Positions 44,252-52,339 of a stretch of DNA of 64,000 nucleotides are shown piece after piece. Source of the DNA: Bradyrhizobium quebecense (GTDB lineage Bacteria; Pseudomonadota; Alphaproteobacteria; Rhizobiales; Xanthobacteraceae). Made by a program: the position numbers and the translations under genes. Positions within the stretch are counted from its first letter, which is position 1. Each line of letters opens with the position of its first letter. The notes under the pieces were generated by a model. That model saw only the letters and a list, made by a program, of their open reading frames with translations, had not been told where the DNA came from and made no database searches. The DNA is taken from NCBI RefSeq assembly GCF_013373795.3, contig NZ_CP088022.1, positions 1,364,001-1,428,000 on the forward strand, written 5' to 3'.

Positions 44252-45034
44252 ATGCCTTCCGAACTCCGTTCGCCCCGTCTGGCGGTCCTGATCGACGCCG
44301 ACAATGCATCTGCAAGGATCGCCGATGGGCTGTTCGAGGAGATCGCCAAGATCGGCGAGGCCAGCGTACGCCGCATCTATGGCGACTTCTCCAATCCGAG
44401 GTCCAAGGGCTGGGCCGACATTCTGTCCAAGCACGCCATCATCCCGCAGCAGCAATTCGCCTATACGACCGGCAAGAATGCATCCGACATCACCCTGGTG
44501 ATCGACGCGATGGACCTGCTGCACAGCGGCCGGTTCGATGGCTTTTGCCTGGTGTCGTCGGACAGCGATTTCACCCGGCTTGCCGCCCGCATCCGCGAGC
44601 ACGGCATCGACGTGTTCGGGTTCGGCGAGCAGAAGACGCCGGAGAGTTTTCGGCAGGCCTGCCGCAGGTTCGTCTATACCGAGAATTTGCGCGGCGGGGT
44701 GACGAGCAATCAGGACGCCGCGGTACGCGCCCAGCCGTTGCAGCCGCCGGACGCCGCCACGCCCATCCTCAAGAAGGTGATCGGCCAGATGGCCAGCGAG
44801 GACGGCTGGGTGACGCTTGGCGAGGTCGGACGGCAGCTGGCCAATCTGGCGTCGGATTTCGATCAAAGGACGTACGGCTTCCGCACCCTGAGCGAGCTGG
44901 TGCGCAGGACGAATGCGTTCGAGATCGAACAGCCCAAGGGCGGGACGACGCGAATCCGCATCAAGCAGGTGGCTGCACCGCCGCCAAGACGGCGAACGCC
45001 AAGACGACGAGCCGATCAAAAGCCGCCGGAATGA
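44252..45034 (+). CDS. NYN-domain (PIN-like nuclease) protein with OST-HTH/LOTUS domain
   Basis: A 260-residue protein. The NYN domain (about 8-145) shows the acidic residues expected of the fold: LAVLIDADNAS, GKNASDITLVIDAMDLL and LVSSDSDFTRLAARIREHGI. The C-terminal OST-HTH/LOTUS domain (about 170-240: LKKVIGQMASEDGWVTLGEV, GFRTLSELVRRTNAFEI) binds RNA in other proteins. A basic tail (PRRRTPRRRADQK) would also favour nucleic acid. Likely an RNA-processing enzyme of the LabA/MARF1-like kind; substrate unknown. Confidence 0.85.
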   Translation: MPSELRSPRLAVLIDADNASARIADGLFEEIAKIGEASVRRIYGDFSNPRSKGWADILSKHAIIPQQQFAYTTGKNASDITLVIDAMDLLHSGRFDGFCLVSSDSDFTRLAARIREHGIDVFGFGEQKTPESFRQACRRFVYTENLRGGVTSNQDAAVRAQPLQPPDAATPILKKVIGQMASEDGWVTLGEVGRQLANLASDFDQRTYGFRTLSELVRRTNAFEIEQPKGGTTRIRIKQVAAPPPRRRTPRRRADQKPPE

Positions 45035-45251
45035 ACGGCGCGCAGCGCGCTCCTGCCCTGAACCATCCCTGAATCTGAACCAATGATGAATACGACTTCG
45101 GGCATGATCCGGAGCAGCGTTTTCGCTTGTGCTGGAACCGCAGCGAGTTGCTGCGGAACTGGAATTTGCGCGCAAGTTGCCGCGTTGGAACTGGAACGTC
45201 TCGTTCCCTGCGATGTTGAAGGGGCGTCTCATAGCTCGGAGGAGGAGAATC

Positions 45252-45641
45252 ATGAACAAGCGTTTTGCCGTGTCCCTTGTCGCCGCTGCGTCGCTGCTCG
45301 CGTCCGGCTCGGCGTTCGCGCAGTCAACGACCGCGGCGGGCGCCGCGAACGGTGCGCGGACCGGTGGCGAGATCGCCGGTCCGGTTGGCGAGATCGTCGG
45401 CGGCACGGTTGGTGCTGCGGTCGGCGCCGGCCTCGAGATTCCGAACGCGGTGATCACGTCGATCCCGCGCGACGAGCCGTCGGTCGTGGTGCGCGAGCGC
45501 GTCGTGGTCGGCGAGCCGCTGCCCGACACCGTCGTGCTTCGTCCGGTGCCGCGCTACACCGAATATCGCTACGCGGTCGTCAATGATCGCCGCGTGATCG
45601 TCGAGCCGCGCACCCGCCGGGTCGTCAAGATCATCGACTAA
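45252..45641 (+). CDS. DUF1236-family exported protein
   Basis: A 129-residue protein with signal peptide MNKRFAVSLVAAASLLASGS (cut after AFA). A Gly/Ala-rich middle (GGEIAGPVGEIVGGTVGAAV) leads to the DUF1236 domain: VVVGEPLPDTVVLRPVPRYT, then YRYAVVNDRRVIVEPRTRRV. The domain is common in rhizobia; role unknown, probably periplasmic. GGAGGAG precedes the ATG. Confidence 0.85.
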   Translation: MNKRFAVSLVAAASLLASGSAFAQSTTAAGAANGARTGGEIAGPVGEIVGGTVGAAVGAGLEIPNAVITSIPRDEPSVVVRERVVVGEPLPDTVVLRPVPRYTEYRYAVVNDRRVIVEPRTRRVVKIID

Positions 45642-45664
45642 TCGCGCTGATATTTCCAACTGCA

Positions 45665-45699
45665 AAAATCCTCGCGGGCTCATCGCTCGCGGGGATTTT
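45665..45699 (+). terminator. intrinsic terminator after DUF1236
   Basis: AAAATCC-T-CGCG-G-GC pairs with GC-T-CGCG-G-GGATTTT, ending in TTTTC. Confidence 0.7.
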
Positions 45700-45822
45700 C
45701 GCATGGCACGGGCCCGCTTTTTTCATGAGGTGCCTGGTTGGCCTGCCGGCCCGATCCCCTAGACTGGTCCGCAATAAGCGGGCGCAGCCAGCGGCCGCCT
45801 CAATCAAGAGCAGGGTGGAAAC

Positions 45823-46884
45823 ATGGGTCGGAAGATCGCGATCGTCGGCGCGGGTGCGGTCGGCGGCTATGCCGGAGCGCATATGGTGCAGGCGGGTGAG
45901 GACGTCACCTTCATCGATCCCTGGCCCGAGCATGTCGCGCACATGCGCAAGCACGGATTGCGCGTCACGCACGCGATGGATGTCCCCGAGTTCTCGGTGC
46001 CGGTGCGCGCGCTTGATGTCACCGACGCGCAGCAGCTGGCGAAAGAGAAGCCGGTCGACATCGCCTTCGTCTGCATGAAGTCCTACGACACGGCTTGGGC
46101 GACCATGCTGATCCGGCAATATCTGGCGGCTGACGGCTACGTCGTGTCGCTGCAGAACTGCATGAATGAGGAAACCATCGCCGGCATCGTCGGCTGGGGC
46201 AAGACGCTCGGCTGCATCGCGAGCAGCATCACCGTCAATCTGCCCGAGCCCGGCCATATCCACCGCGGCGCCGGCAAGGGTGGGGCGGCGCATACCGTGT
46301 TTCGCGCCGGCGAGGTGCATGGCCGTATCACCGCGCGGGCGGAGGAGGTTTGCCGGCTCGTCGGCTATTCCGACAGCGCCAAGGTGACTGGCAATCTCTG
46401 GGGCGAGCGCTGGTCCAAGCTCGTCGCCAACGTGATAGGCAACGGGCTCTCGGCCTGCACGGGCCTAGCCGGCGGCGAGGTGCTGCAAAGCGAACCGCTG
46501 CGCCGCTTCTCGACGCGGCTCGGCAGCGAGGCGATCCGCGTCGGCCAGGCGCAGGGCTATCAGCTGGAAGAGATCCTGCATCTGCCGCCGGAGACGATCG
46601 CGCGCGCCGGCGAGGGCGACGAGGCCGCGGCGCGCGCCTGCGACGAGCAGCGCTTCAAGGATGCCAAACGCACCTCATCGGCGCAGCGCCCCTCGATGGG
46701 CCAGGACATGCAGAAGGGCCGCCGCACCGAGATCGAATTCCTCAACGGCTTTGTGGTGCGCGAGGGCCAGAAGCTCGGCCTCGCCTGCAATGCCAACGCC
46801 GCGCTGACCGACATCGTCAAGCGCGTCGAGCGCGGCGAGCTTGCGCCGGATCCCCGGCACATCACCGAGTTGCGGCTGAATTGA
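45823..46884 (+). CDS. ketopantoate reductase-family (ApbA/PanE) oxidoreductase
   Basis: A 353-residue protein. NADP-binding GxGxxG in KIAIVGAGAVGGYAGAHMVQ, then DIAFVCMKSYDTAWA with the family Lys, and WSKLVANVIGNGLSACTG, LNGFVVREGQKLGLACNANA in the C-terminal domain. It is longer than the usual 290-310 residues of biosynthetic PanE and sits beside a TPP decarboxylase, so it more likely reduces a different 2-oxo acid in a catabolic pathway. Confidence 0.8.
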   Translation: MGRKIAIVGAGAVGGYAGAHMVQAGEDVTFIDPWPEHVAHMRKHGLRVTHAMDVPEFSVPVRALDVTDAQQLAKEKPVDIAFVCMKSYDTAWATMLIRQYLAADGYVVSLQNCMNEETIAGIVGWGKTLGCIASSITVNLPEPGHIHRGAGKGGAAHTVFRAGEVHGRITARAEEVCRLVGYSDSAKVTGNLWGERWSKLVANVIGNGLSACTGLAGGEVLQSEPLRRFSTRLGSEAIRVGQAQGYQLEEILHLPPETIARAGEGDEAAARACDEQRFKDAKRTSSAQRPSMGQDMQKGRRTEIEFLNGFVVREGQKLGLACNANAALTDIVKRVERGELAPDPRHITELRLN

Positions 46885-46908
46885 GGGCGAACGCCTTAGG
46901 GTCGATTG

Positions 46909-46996
46909 CCGTCATTGCGAGGAGCGAAGCGACGAAGCAATCCATCTTTCGGCGCATGCGGAGAGATGGATTGCTTCGCTACGCTCGCAATGACGG
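46909..46996. repeat. dispersed palindromic intergenic repeat
   Basis: CCGTCATTGCGAG and GAAGCAATCCATCT on the left are repeated in reverse complement as AGATGGATTGCTTC and CTCGCAATGACGG on the right. A well-known GTCATTGCGAGGAGC-type repeat located between convergent genes. Confidence 0.7.
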
Positions 46997-47020
46997 GCGG
47001 GGATGTCGCGGCAGATTGCC

Positions 47021-47623
47021 CTATAGCAGCTGCCTGACTCCCATCCCGTGCATGAATCGCTCGCGGATCTGCACGGGGTCACGGCGGGTGGTGCCGGTGC
47101 CGGGCTTGTCGTCGATGCGGACGCCGATCAGGGTCGGGCCGGCGGCCTGTTTCGACTGCTCGATCAGCCGCTCGAAATCGTCCTCGTCGGCGGCCCATGA
47201 GCTGTTCGCGATCCCGCTGGCGAGCGCGACCGCGACGATGTCGGTATGAACAGCCGCCGGCGTCGGCTGCGCGCCCGTGATCTGGTAGATGCCGTTGTCC
47301 ATCACCACCATGGTGAGATTCTTCGGCGCCAAGGTCGCGATGGTCGAGAGACAGCCGAGCTGCATCAGCAGCGAGCCGTCGCCTTCCAGCGCGAACACGC
47401 GGCGCTTCGGCTGCGCCAGTGCGACGCCGAGCGCGATCGGGAACGCCAGCCCCATGCTGCCCAGCATGTAGAAGTTCTGCGGGCGGTGGCCGGCGGCCCA
47501 GAGATCGAAATTGGTGTTGCCGATGCCGCCGATCACGGCCTCGTCCTTCAGCCCGGCGACGAGGCGCTGGGTGAGATCGAAGCGGTTCATCACCTTGGTG
47601 TTGCGCGCTTGTGTGCTGGTCAT
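47021..47623 (-). CDS. TPP-dependent decarboxylase, TPP-binding (beta) subunit
   Basis: A 200-residue protein matching the C-terminal TPP domain of phosphonopyruvate/sulfopyruvate decarboxylases: NFYMLGSMGLAFPIALGVAL, ALEGDGSLLMQLGCLSTIAT with GDG and the metal-binding motif, MVVMDNGIYQITGAQPT. ATG 47623 chosen; a GTG at 47635 overlaps the stop of the alpha gene. The pair forms one split enzyme acting on a 2-oxo acid. Confidence 0.82.
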   Translation of the reverse strand: MTSTQARNTKVMNRFDLTQRLVAGLKDEAVIGGIGNTNFDLWAAGHRPQNFYMLGSMGLAFPIALGVALAQPKRRVFALEGDGSLLMQLGCLSTIATLAPKNLTMVVMDNGIYQITGAQPTPAAVHTDIVAVALASGIANSSWAADEDDFERLIEQSKQAAGPTLIGVRIDDKPGTGTTRRDPVQIRERFMHGMGVRQLL

Positions 47624-47631
47624 GGCTGATC

Positions 47632-48207
47632 TCACTTGTCGAAGGTCTTGCCGCCGGTCAGCAGCGGCGAGAGGATCAGCGCCACCGGCGCTTGGGTGGT
47701 GATCGCCTGCTTGATCGAGCGGTCGGCGATGAATTCGAGCTCGTCGAGCCGGGTGATGGTGTGATGTTCCATCGCCAGCGAATCCAGCACCGGGCGCATG
47801 GTGCGGCAGACCAGCGCCTGGCCGTAATTGAACTCTCCGAGCGTGCCGCGCTCGGAGACGAACATAATCAACGGGATCTGGTAGGGCACCGCGAGCGAGG
47901 CCAGCACGTTGGCGAGCGTGGCAAAGCCCGAGGTCTGCATCAGCACCGCGCCGCGCGTGCCCGCCATCCAGGCGCCCGAGACGATGCCGACGGCCTCTTC
48001 CTCGCGCGCGGTCGGAAACGTCGTGAAATACGGATCGGCGTGCAGGTCCTTGATCAGCGTGGTCAGCACCCGGTCGGGCACATAGGGCACCAGCTTGATC
48101 TCGTTCCGCTTCAGCGTCTGCAGCACGATGCCGTGCCAGGTGGTCGCCGCATCCTGGGACTTTTCCTTGGCTTTATCCTTGGACGAGGCTTGTTCCGCGG
48201 CCGCCAT
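47632..48207 (-). CDS. TPP-dependent decarboxylase, PYR (alpha) subunit
   Basis: A 191-residue protein with the PYR-domain pattern of sulfopyruvate/phosphonopyruvate decarboxylase alpha: VPYVPDRVLTTLIKDL, TAREEEAVGIVSGAWMAGTR with the TPP-activating Glu, GAVLMQTSGFATLANVLASL. GGGAGAACAGG precedes the ATG. Followed by the beta subunit with an 8-base gap. Confidence 0.82.
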   Translation of the reverse strand: MAAAEQASSKDKAKEKSQDAATTWHGIVLQTLKRNEIKLVPYVPDRVLTTLIKDLHADPYFTTFPTAREEEAVGIVSGAWMAGTRGAVLMQTSGFATLANVLASLAVPYQIPLIMFVSERGTLGEFNYGQALVCRTMRPVLDSLAMEHHTITRLDELEFIADRSIKQAITTQAPVALILSPLLTGGKTFDK

Positions 48208-48393
48208 CCTGTTCTCCCTCTCGCGCGACGCTGATGATCGCTTGCGCCATGAAACTTGACGCGGTGCATGTGATTGTCAACATGTCGCGGCCGCAACGCG
48301 ATCTGCGCAATTCGGCCATCGCAGCGCCGAACCGGCGTGCGATACAGGCGGTAACGATCGAGGGACGGAACGATCAAGGGACGGGAGGCGTCG

Positions 48394-49359
48394 ATGGCCG
48401 GATGGGTCTGGCGGACCGCCATTGCGGCAGCGGCCACGGTCGTGGCCGGCCTTGCGTCCGCGCAGCCATACCCGGCAAAGGCCGTTCATATTCTCGTCCC
48501 ATATCCGCCCGGCGGCGGCGTCGACGTGCTGACGCGGACGCTGGCCGAAGCCGTGTCGAAAGCCTGGACGCAGTCGATCGTGGTCGAGAACCGGCCGGGC
48601 GCCGGCGGGGTGATCGCCTCGCAGGCGATCGTGAGCTCCGCGCCCGATGGCTACAATCTGATCATGGTGGCGAGCGGCCACGCCACCAATCCGTTCCTCT
48701 ATCCCAAGCTGCCGTACGACACGTTCAAGGATTTTTCGCCGATCTCGCTGCTGGCGTCATCGCCTAACGTGCTGCTGGTGCGCGCGGACTCGCCGTACAA
48801 GTCGGTCAGCGACGTCATCGCCGAGGCGAAGGCGAAACCCGGCAGCCTGTCGTTCGCCCATGCTGGCAACGGCACCTCGACCCATCTGGCCGGCGAGCTG
48901 CTCAACAGCCTCGCGAAGATCGATCTCAACGCCATCCCCTACAAGGGCGGCGCGCCCGCGATCAACGATCTGCTCGGTGGACAGATTCCGATGTCGTTCA
49001 ACAACGGGCCGGAATCGGTCGGGCAGTTGCAGGCCGGCACGGTCCGCGCGCTGGCGGTGACGACGGGCTCGCGTGCGCCGTTCTTGCCGGACGTGCCCAG
49101 CATGTCGGAGGCCGTGCCGGGCTACGACACCGAGGTGTGGTGGGGCCTGCTCGGACCCGGCAACATGCCCGCCGATCTCGTCGCAAAGATCTCGCATGAT
49201 TTCGTCGCGGCGGTGAATATGGATGCCGTGAAGGAGCGTCTCGGCAAGCTCGGCGCGATTCCGATCGGCTCAGCGCCGGACCAGTTCGCGGCCAAGATCA
49301 AGGCCGACTACGATAAATGGGGGCCGATCATCAAGGCCGCCGGCATGAAGGCGGAGTAG
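48394..49359 (+). CDS. tripartite tricarboxylate transporter (TctC/Bug) binding protein
   Basis: A 321-residue protein with signal peptide (VWRTAIAAAATVVAGLASAQ). Bug-family blocks: AVHILVPYPPGGGVDVLTRT, IVVENRPGAGGVIASQAIVS, INDLLGGQIPMSFNN, RALAVTTGSRAPFLPDVPSM. Captures carboxylates in the periplasm. No membrane subunits TctA/TctB nearby. First gene of the plus-strand operon with an amidohydrolase and a hydroxyacid dehydrogenase. Confidence 0.88.
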   Translation: MAGWVWRTAIAAAATVVAGLASAQPYPAKAVHILVPYPPGGGVDVLTRTLAEAVSKAWTQSIVVENRPGAGGVIASQAIVSSAPDGYNLIMVASGHATNPFLYPKLPYDTFKDFSPISLLASSPNVLLVRADSPYKSVSDVIAEAKAKPGSLSFAHAGNGTSTHLAGELLNSLAKIDLNAIPYKGGAPAINDLLGGQIPMSFNNGPESVGQLQAGTVRALAVTTGSRAPFLPDVPSMSEAVPGYDTEVWWGLLGPGNMPADLVAKISHDFVAAVNMDAVKERLGKLGAIPIGSAPDQFAAKIKADYDKWGPIIKAAGMKAE

Positions 49360-49363
49360 GAAG

Positions 49364-50260
49364 ATGGCTGCGTCCGAGATCCCCGCCTGCCTGCCGCCGC
49401 GTCCGGTGACGCCGCCGCGAGAGAAGCTGCCGCCAAAGGCCTGCGATACGCATGCGCATGTATTCGGCCCGGCGGACCGCTTCCCCTATGCCGGCGATCG
49501 CAGCTACACGCCGCCGGACGCGCCGCTCGCGACCTATCTCGGCATGCTCGATGCGCTGGGTTTCACCCGCGGCGTGCTGGTGCAGGGCAGTGCGCATGGC
49601 CACGACAATTCGGCGATGCTGGATGCGTTGCAGCGCGAGCCGGCGCGGCTGCGCGGCGTCGCGGTGGCCGATGCCGATGTGGCGGCGGGCACGCTGCGGC
49701 AATGGCATGTGCTCGGCGTCCGCGGCTTGCGCTTCAACCATTTCTTCCGCGGCGGACAGTTGCACTATCGCGGCGGCATTCCGCTCGGCGTCGCCGAGAC
49801 GCACGCGGGCGTGATGGCCGAACTCGGCTGGCATCTGCAGCTCTGGATCGACGTGAAGGATTTGCCTGACACGCTCCCGACACTGAAGGCGCTGGGCCTG
49901 CCGATCGTGGTCGACCACATGGGCCGCACGGATGCCGCCGCCGGGATCAACACCGCGGGCTTTCAGAGCCTGCTGCGCGCGGTCGGCGAGGGCTGGTGCT
50001 GGGCCAAGCTCTCGGGCGCGCATCGCCTGAGCCGGCGGGCGCCCGATTATCCGGACGCGCGGCCGTTCCACGAGGCGCTGGTATCAGCCAACTCCGAACA
50101 GCTGGTGTGGGGCGGCGACTGGCCGCATCCGCGCGTCGAGGGCGAAATGCCCGACGCCGGTCATCTGCTGACACTGTTCCAGGAATGGACGCCGGACGCC
50201 GCGACCCGCCACCGCATCCTCGTCGACAATCCCGCACGACTCTATGGCTTCCCAAACTGA
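49364..50260 (+). CDS. amidohydrolase-2 family (LigI-like) metal hydrolase
   Basis: A 298-residue TIM-barrel hydrolase. DTHAHVFGPADRFPYAGDRS gives the H-x-H at the first strand, then FTRGVLVQGSAHGHDN, LQLWIDVKDLPDTLPTL, VVDHMGRTDAAAG with the His after strand 6, and LVWGGDWPHPRVEGEM with the catalytic Asp. Closest known kind by pattern: 2-pyrone-4,6-dicarboxylate lactonase and related. Four bases after the binding-protein gene. Confidence 0.82.
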   Translation: MAASEIPACLPPRPVTPPREKLPPKACDTHAHVFGPADRFPYAGDRSYTPPDAPLATYLGMLDALGFTRGVLVQGSAHGHDNSAMLDALQREPARLRGVAVADADVAAGTLRQWHVLGVRGLRFNHFFRGGQLHYRGGIPLGVAETHAGVMAELGWHLQLWIDVKDLPDTLPTLKALGLPIVVDHMGRTDAAAGINTAGFQSLLRAVGEGWCWAKLSGAHRLSRRAPDYPDARPFHEALVSANSEQLVWGGDWPHPRVEGEMPDAGHLLTLFQEWTPDAATRHRILVDNPARLYGFPN

Positions 50261-50275
50261 AAGCTGCCCGAAGAC

Positions 50276-51325
50276 ATGACCGTCAACAACAAGCGCGTGT
50301 TCTACGTCAAATACCTCGCCCACGAGATCTACGTCGACATCCTGAAGAAACGGCCGGATGTCCGGCTCGACCGTCTGGAGAACGAGACGCCGGAAGCGGC
50401 GTTCGCGCCGGTTCTCGCCGATGCGCATGCCTACCAGATCGGCGCCGCCCGCGATGAGCTGGCGCCGCATTTCCATGCCCATGCCGAGCTGTTGAAGCGC
50501 GCGCCGAACCTGTTGATCGTCTCCTCGAACGGTGCCGGCTTCGATCCGGTCGACGTCGATGCCTGCACGGCGGCGGGCGTGCTCGTGGTCAACCAGTCCG
50601 GCGGCAACGCCAACTCGGTCGCCGAGCACGCGCTCGGCATGATGCTGACGCTGTCGAAACGCATCATTTAGTCCGATCGCAGGCTGCGGCGCGAGGCCAA
50701 CGTCAACCGCAACGACCTGATCGGCAACGAGCTGAACGAGAAGACCGTCGGCATCGTCGGCCTCGGCAATGTCGGCCGCCGCATCGCCGAGCTGTGCAAG
50801 GGCCTCCTGCACATGAAGGTGATCGCCTACGATCCCTATCTCACGGCGGAGGAGATGGCGAAGCGGGGCGGGGAGAAGGTCGAGCTCGACGATCTCCTGC
50901 GTCGCGCGGACTTCGTCTCGATCTCGTGTCCGCTGGACGGCAACAGCCGGGGCATGATCGGCGCACGCGAATTCGCGCTGATGCAGCCGCACGCCTATTT
51001 CGTCACCACCGCGCGCGGCTTCATCCACGACGAGAAGGCATTGGAAGAGGCATTGCGCGAAAAACGCATCGCCGGCGCCGGCCTCGATGTCTGGGCCAAG
51101 GAACCGCCGCCGCCGGATCATCCGCTGCTGCAGTTCGACAACGTGCTGGCGAGCCCGCACACCGCCGGCGTCACCCGCGAGGCGCGCATCAACATGGGCC
51201 GGATCGCGGCCGAGCAGATCCTCGACGCCCTCGACGGCAGGCGCCCGCCGCGCATCATCAATCCCGAGGTCTGGCCGGTTTACGCCAGAAGGTTCGAGAG
51301 GGCGTTCGGGTTCATGCCGGGGTAG
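50276..51325 (+). pseudogene. D-2-hydroxyacid dehydrogenase interrupted by one amber codon
   Basis: The reading frame encodes a typical 349-residue enzyme except for TAG at 50669-50671 after MLTLSKRII. Downstream in the same frame: SDRRLRREANVNRNDLIGNE, the NAD-binding VGIVGLGNVGRRIAELCKG, SISCPLDGNSRGMIGAREFA, TTARGFIHDEKALEEAL, LDVWAKEPPPPDHPLL and the active-site SPHTAGVTREA. All catalytic parts are intact, so one base change (GAG to TAG is likely) may have inactivated it, or readthrough occurs. In operon with the amidohydrolase. Confidence 0.88.
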
Positions 51326-51813
51326 GTCGACGATCATTGCTGTCAACGATGAAGTCAGCCAGGTGAGGTGAGCACGCTGGTCAGGCCCCCCTTGCGGGGG
51401 CCGCGGCTGAGCGCGGCCAAAATATCGAAAACAACCCCATGCAAAGAAGCTGACGGCTTGCCGGCGGTTCGACCAGGCAACTTGACGCGTCGGGCAATTC
51501 AGGGGTACATTTCCAATATTCAGAAATCGTGGAAGCGCCAGGCCTTGCGGGGAGAGATACCGCAAGGGCGGAGGGAACTGTCCGCCGGTGCGCGCCTCAC
51601 GCAAATGGCCAGTTGTGCGAGTGTTGTTGCGTGCGCAAAAACACCGAAGAAAATCTCCTTCGCCGTCAGCCCGATTGCGGCAACAAATCCACTGCCAAGC
51701 GACTGTCCGGCAACGCGTCCGTTGTTATTTCCCCTGGGATATCGACGGCTTAGCTCGAAATCGCCATCTTCCGTGTGTGCCCGACCATTCCGGGCACGGA
51801 AGGAAGAAGTGTC

Positions 51814-51921
51814 ATGCGACAGGTCCAGTCACTGCTCCGCAACGCGCCCGCCCGGATCGGCCGCCGTCTTGCGCAGATCGTCGCGATCGCTGCCGCCAGC
51901 CTGCCGCAGGCCGGCGCGTAG
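51814..51921 (+). CDS. possible 35-residue protein
   Basis: Reads MRQVQSLLRNAPARIGRRLA, followed by QIVAIAAASLPQAGA. GGAAGGAAGAAG lies just before the ATG. Basic amphipathic start followed by a hydrophobic stretch. Plausible small membrane-active or leader peptide, but the length alone gives weak support. Confidence 0.35.
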   Translation: MRQVQSLLRNAPARIGRRLAQIVAIAAASLPQAGA

Positions 51922-51981
51922 TTTTCCACCCGCAGCGAAGCGCCGCATCCGTGCGCGCGAAATTAACTCACTCCCATTTCG

Positions 51982-51995
51982 CGTTAGTGCTAACG
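51982..51995. promoter_or_regulatory. CGTTAG-TG-CTAACG palindrome
   Basis: Six-base perfect inverted half-sites with 2-base centre, 41 bases before the 71-residue gene at 52037. Candidate operator. Confidence 0.35.
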
Positions 51996-52036
51996 TGGTA
52001 CCCCCAGGCTCTGCCGGCGCAGCAGGGGAGGGTTCC

Positions 52037-52252
52037 ATGTCACGTTTCGTCGTTCAGTTCATGAAGGACGTGCTCGGCGGCAACGGCCGCCAGCGCGAGG
52101 TTTGCCAGGGCGAACTCGAGGTCGACGCCTCAAGCGAAGGCCAGGCCACCGAAATGGCCAAGCTCAAATTCTGTCAGGAACAGGCGCTCTGCGACTGGTC
52201 ACTGCACGCCGACCGCATCCGGATCGAAGCGGCCGACTTGCAAGTGACCTGA
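52037..52252 (+). CDS. small hypothetical protein
   Basis: A 71-residue protein starting MSRFVVQFMKDVLGGNGRQR behind GGAGGG. Pattern of two strands, a helix (SEGQATEMAKLKFCQEQALC) and a final strand (HADRIRIEAADLQV). No signal peptide, two Cys. No family named, but the frame is bounded by a good start signal and an intrinsic terminator. Confidence 0.65.
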   Translation: MSRFVVQFMKDVLGGNGRQREVCQGELEVDASSEGQATEMAKLKFCQEQALCDWSLHADRIRIEAADLQVT

Positions 52253-52257
52253 TGTGT

Positions 52258-52296
52258 CCAGAGCCCCGTTCCAGTTGAATCGCAACGGGACTCTGG
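52258..52296 (+). terminator. intrinsic terminator after the 71-residue gene
   Basis: CCAGAG-C-CCCGTT (52258-52270) pairs with AACGGG-A-CTCTGG (52284-52296), followed by ACTTTTGTTTTG. Confidence 0.7.
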
Positions 52297-52339
52297 ACTT
52301 TTGTTTTGAGGCGTTTTCGCTCGAAAACGCTTGGGCCGA

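Larger units (their letters stand above)
51326..52036. other. 711-base region without a clear gene except a 35-codon candidate
   Basis: Contains a GC-rich hairpin (about 51385-51415), a possible 35-residue protein (51814-51921) and a palindrome at 51982-51995. The part 51440-51780 shows nothing I recognise. Confidence 0.4.

Noticed and set aside
45180..45235. EcfG-type promoter (GGAAC-N17-CGTT) before the DUF1236 gene
   Set aside because: GGAAC is present twice but the -10 part (CGTT) is not found at the right distance.
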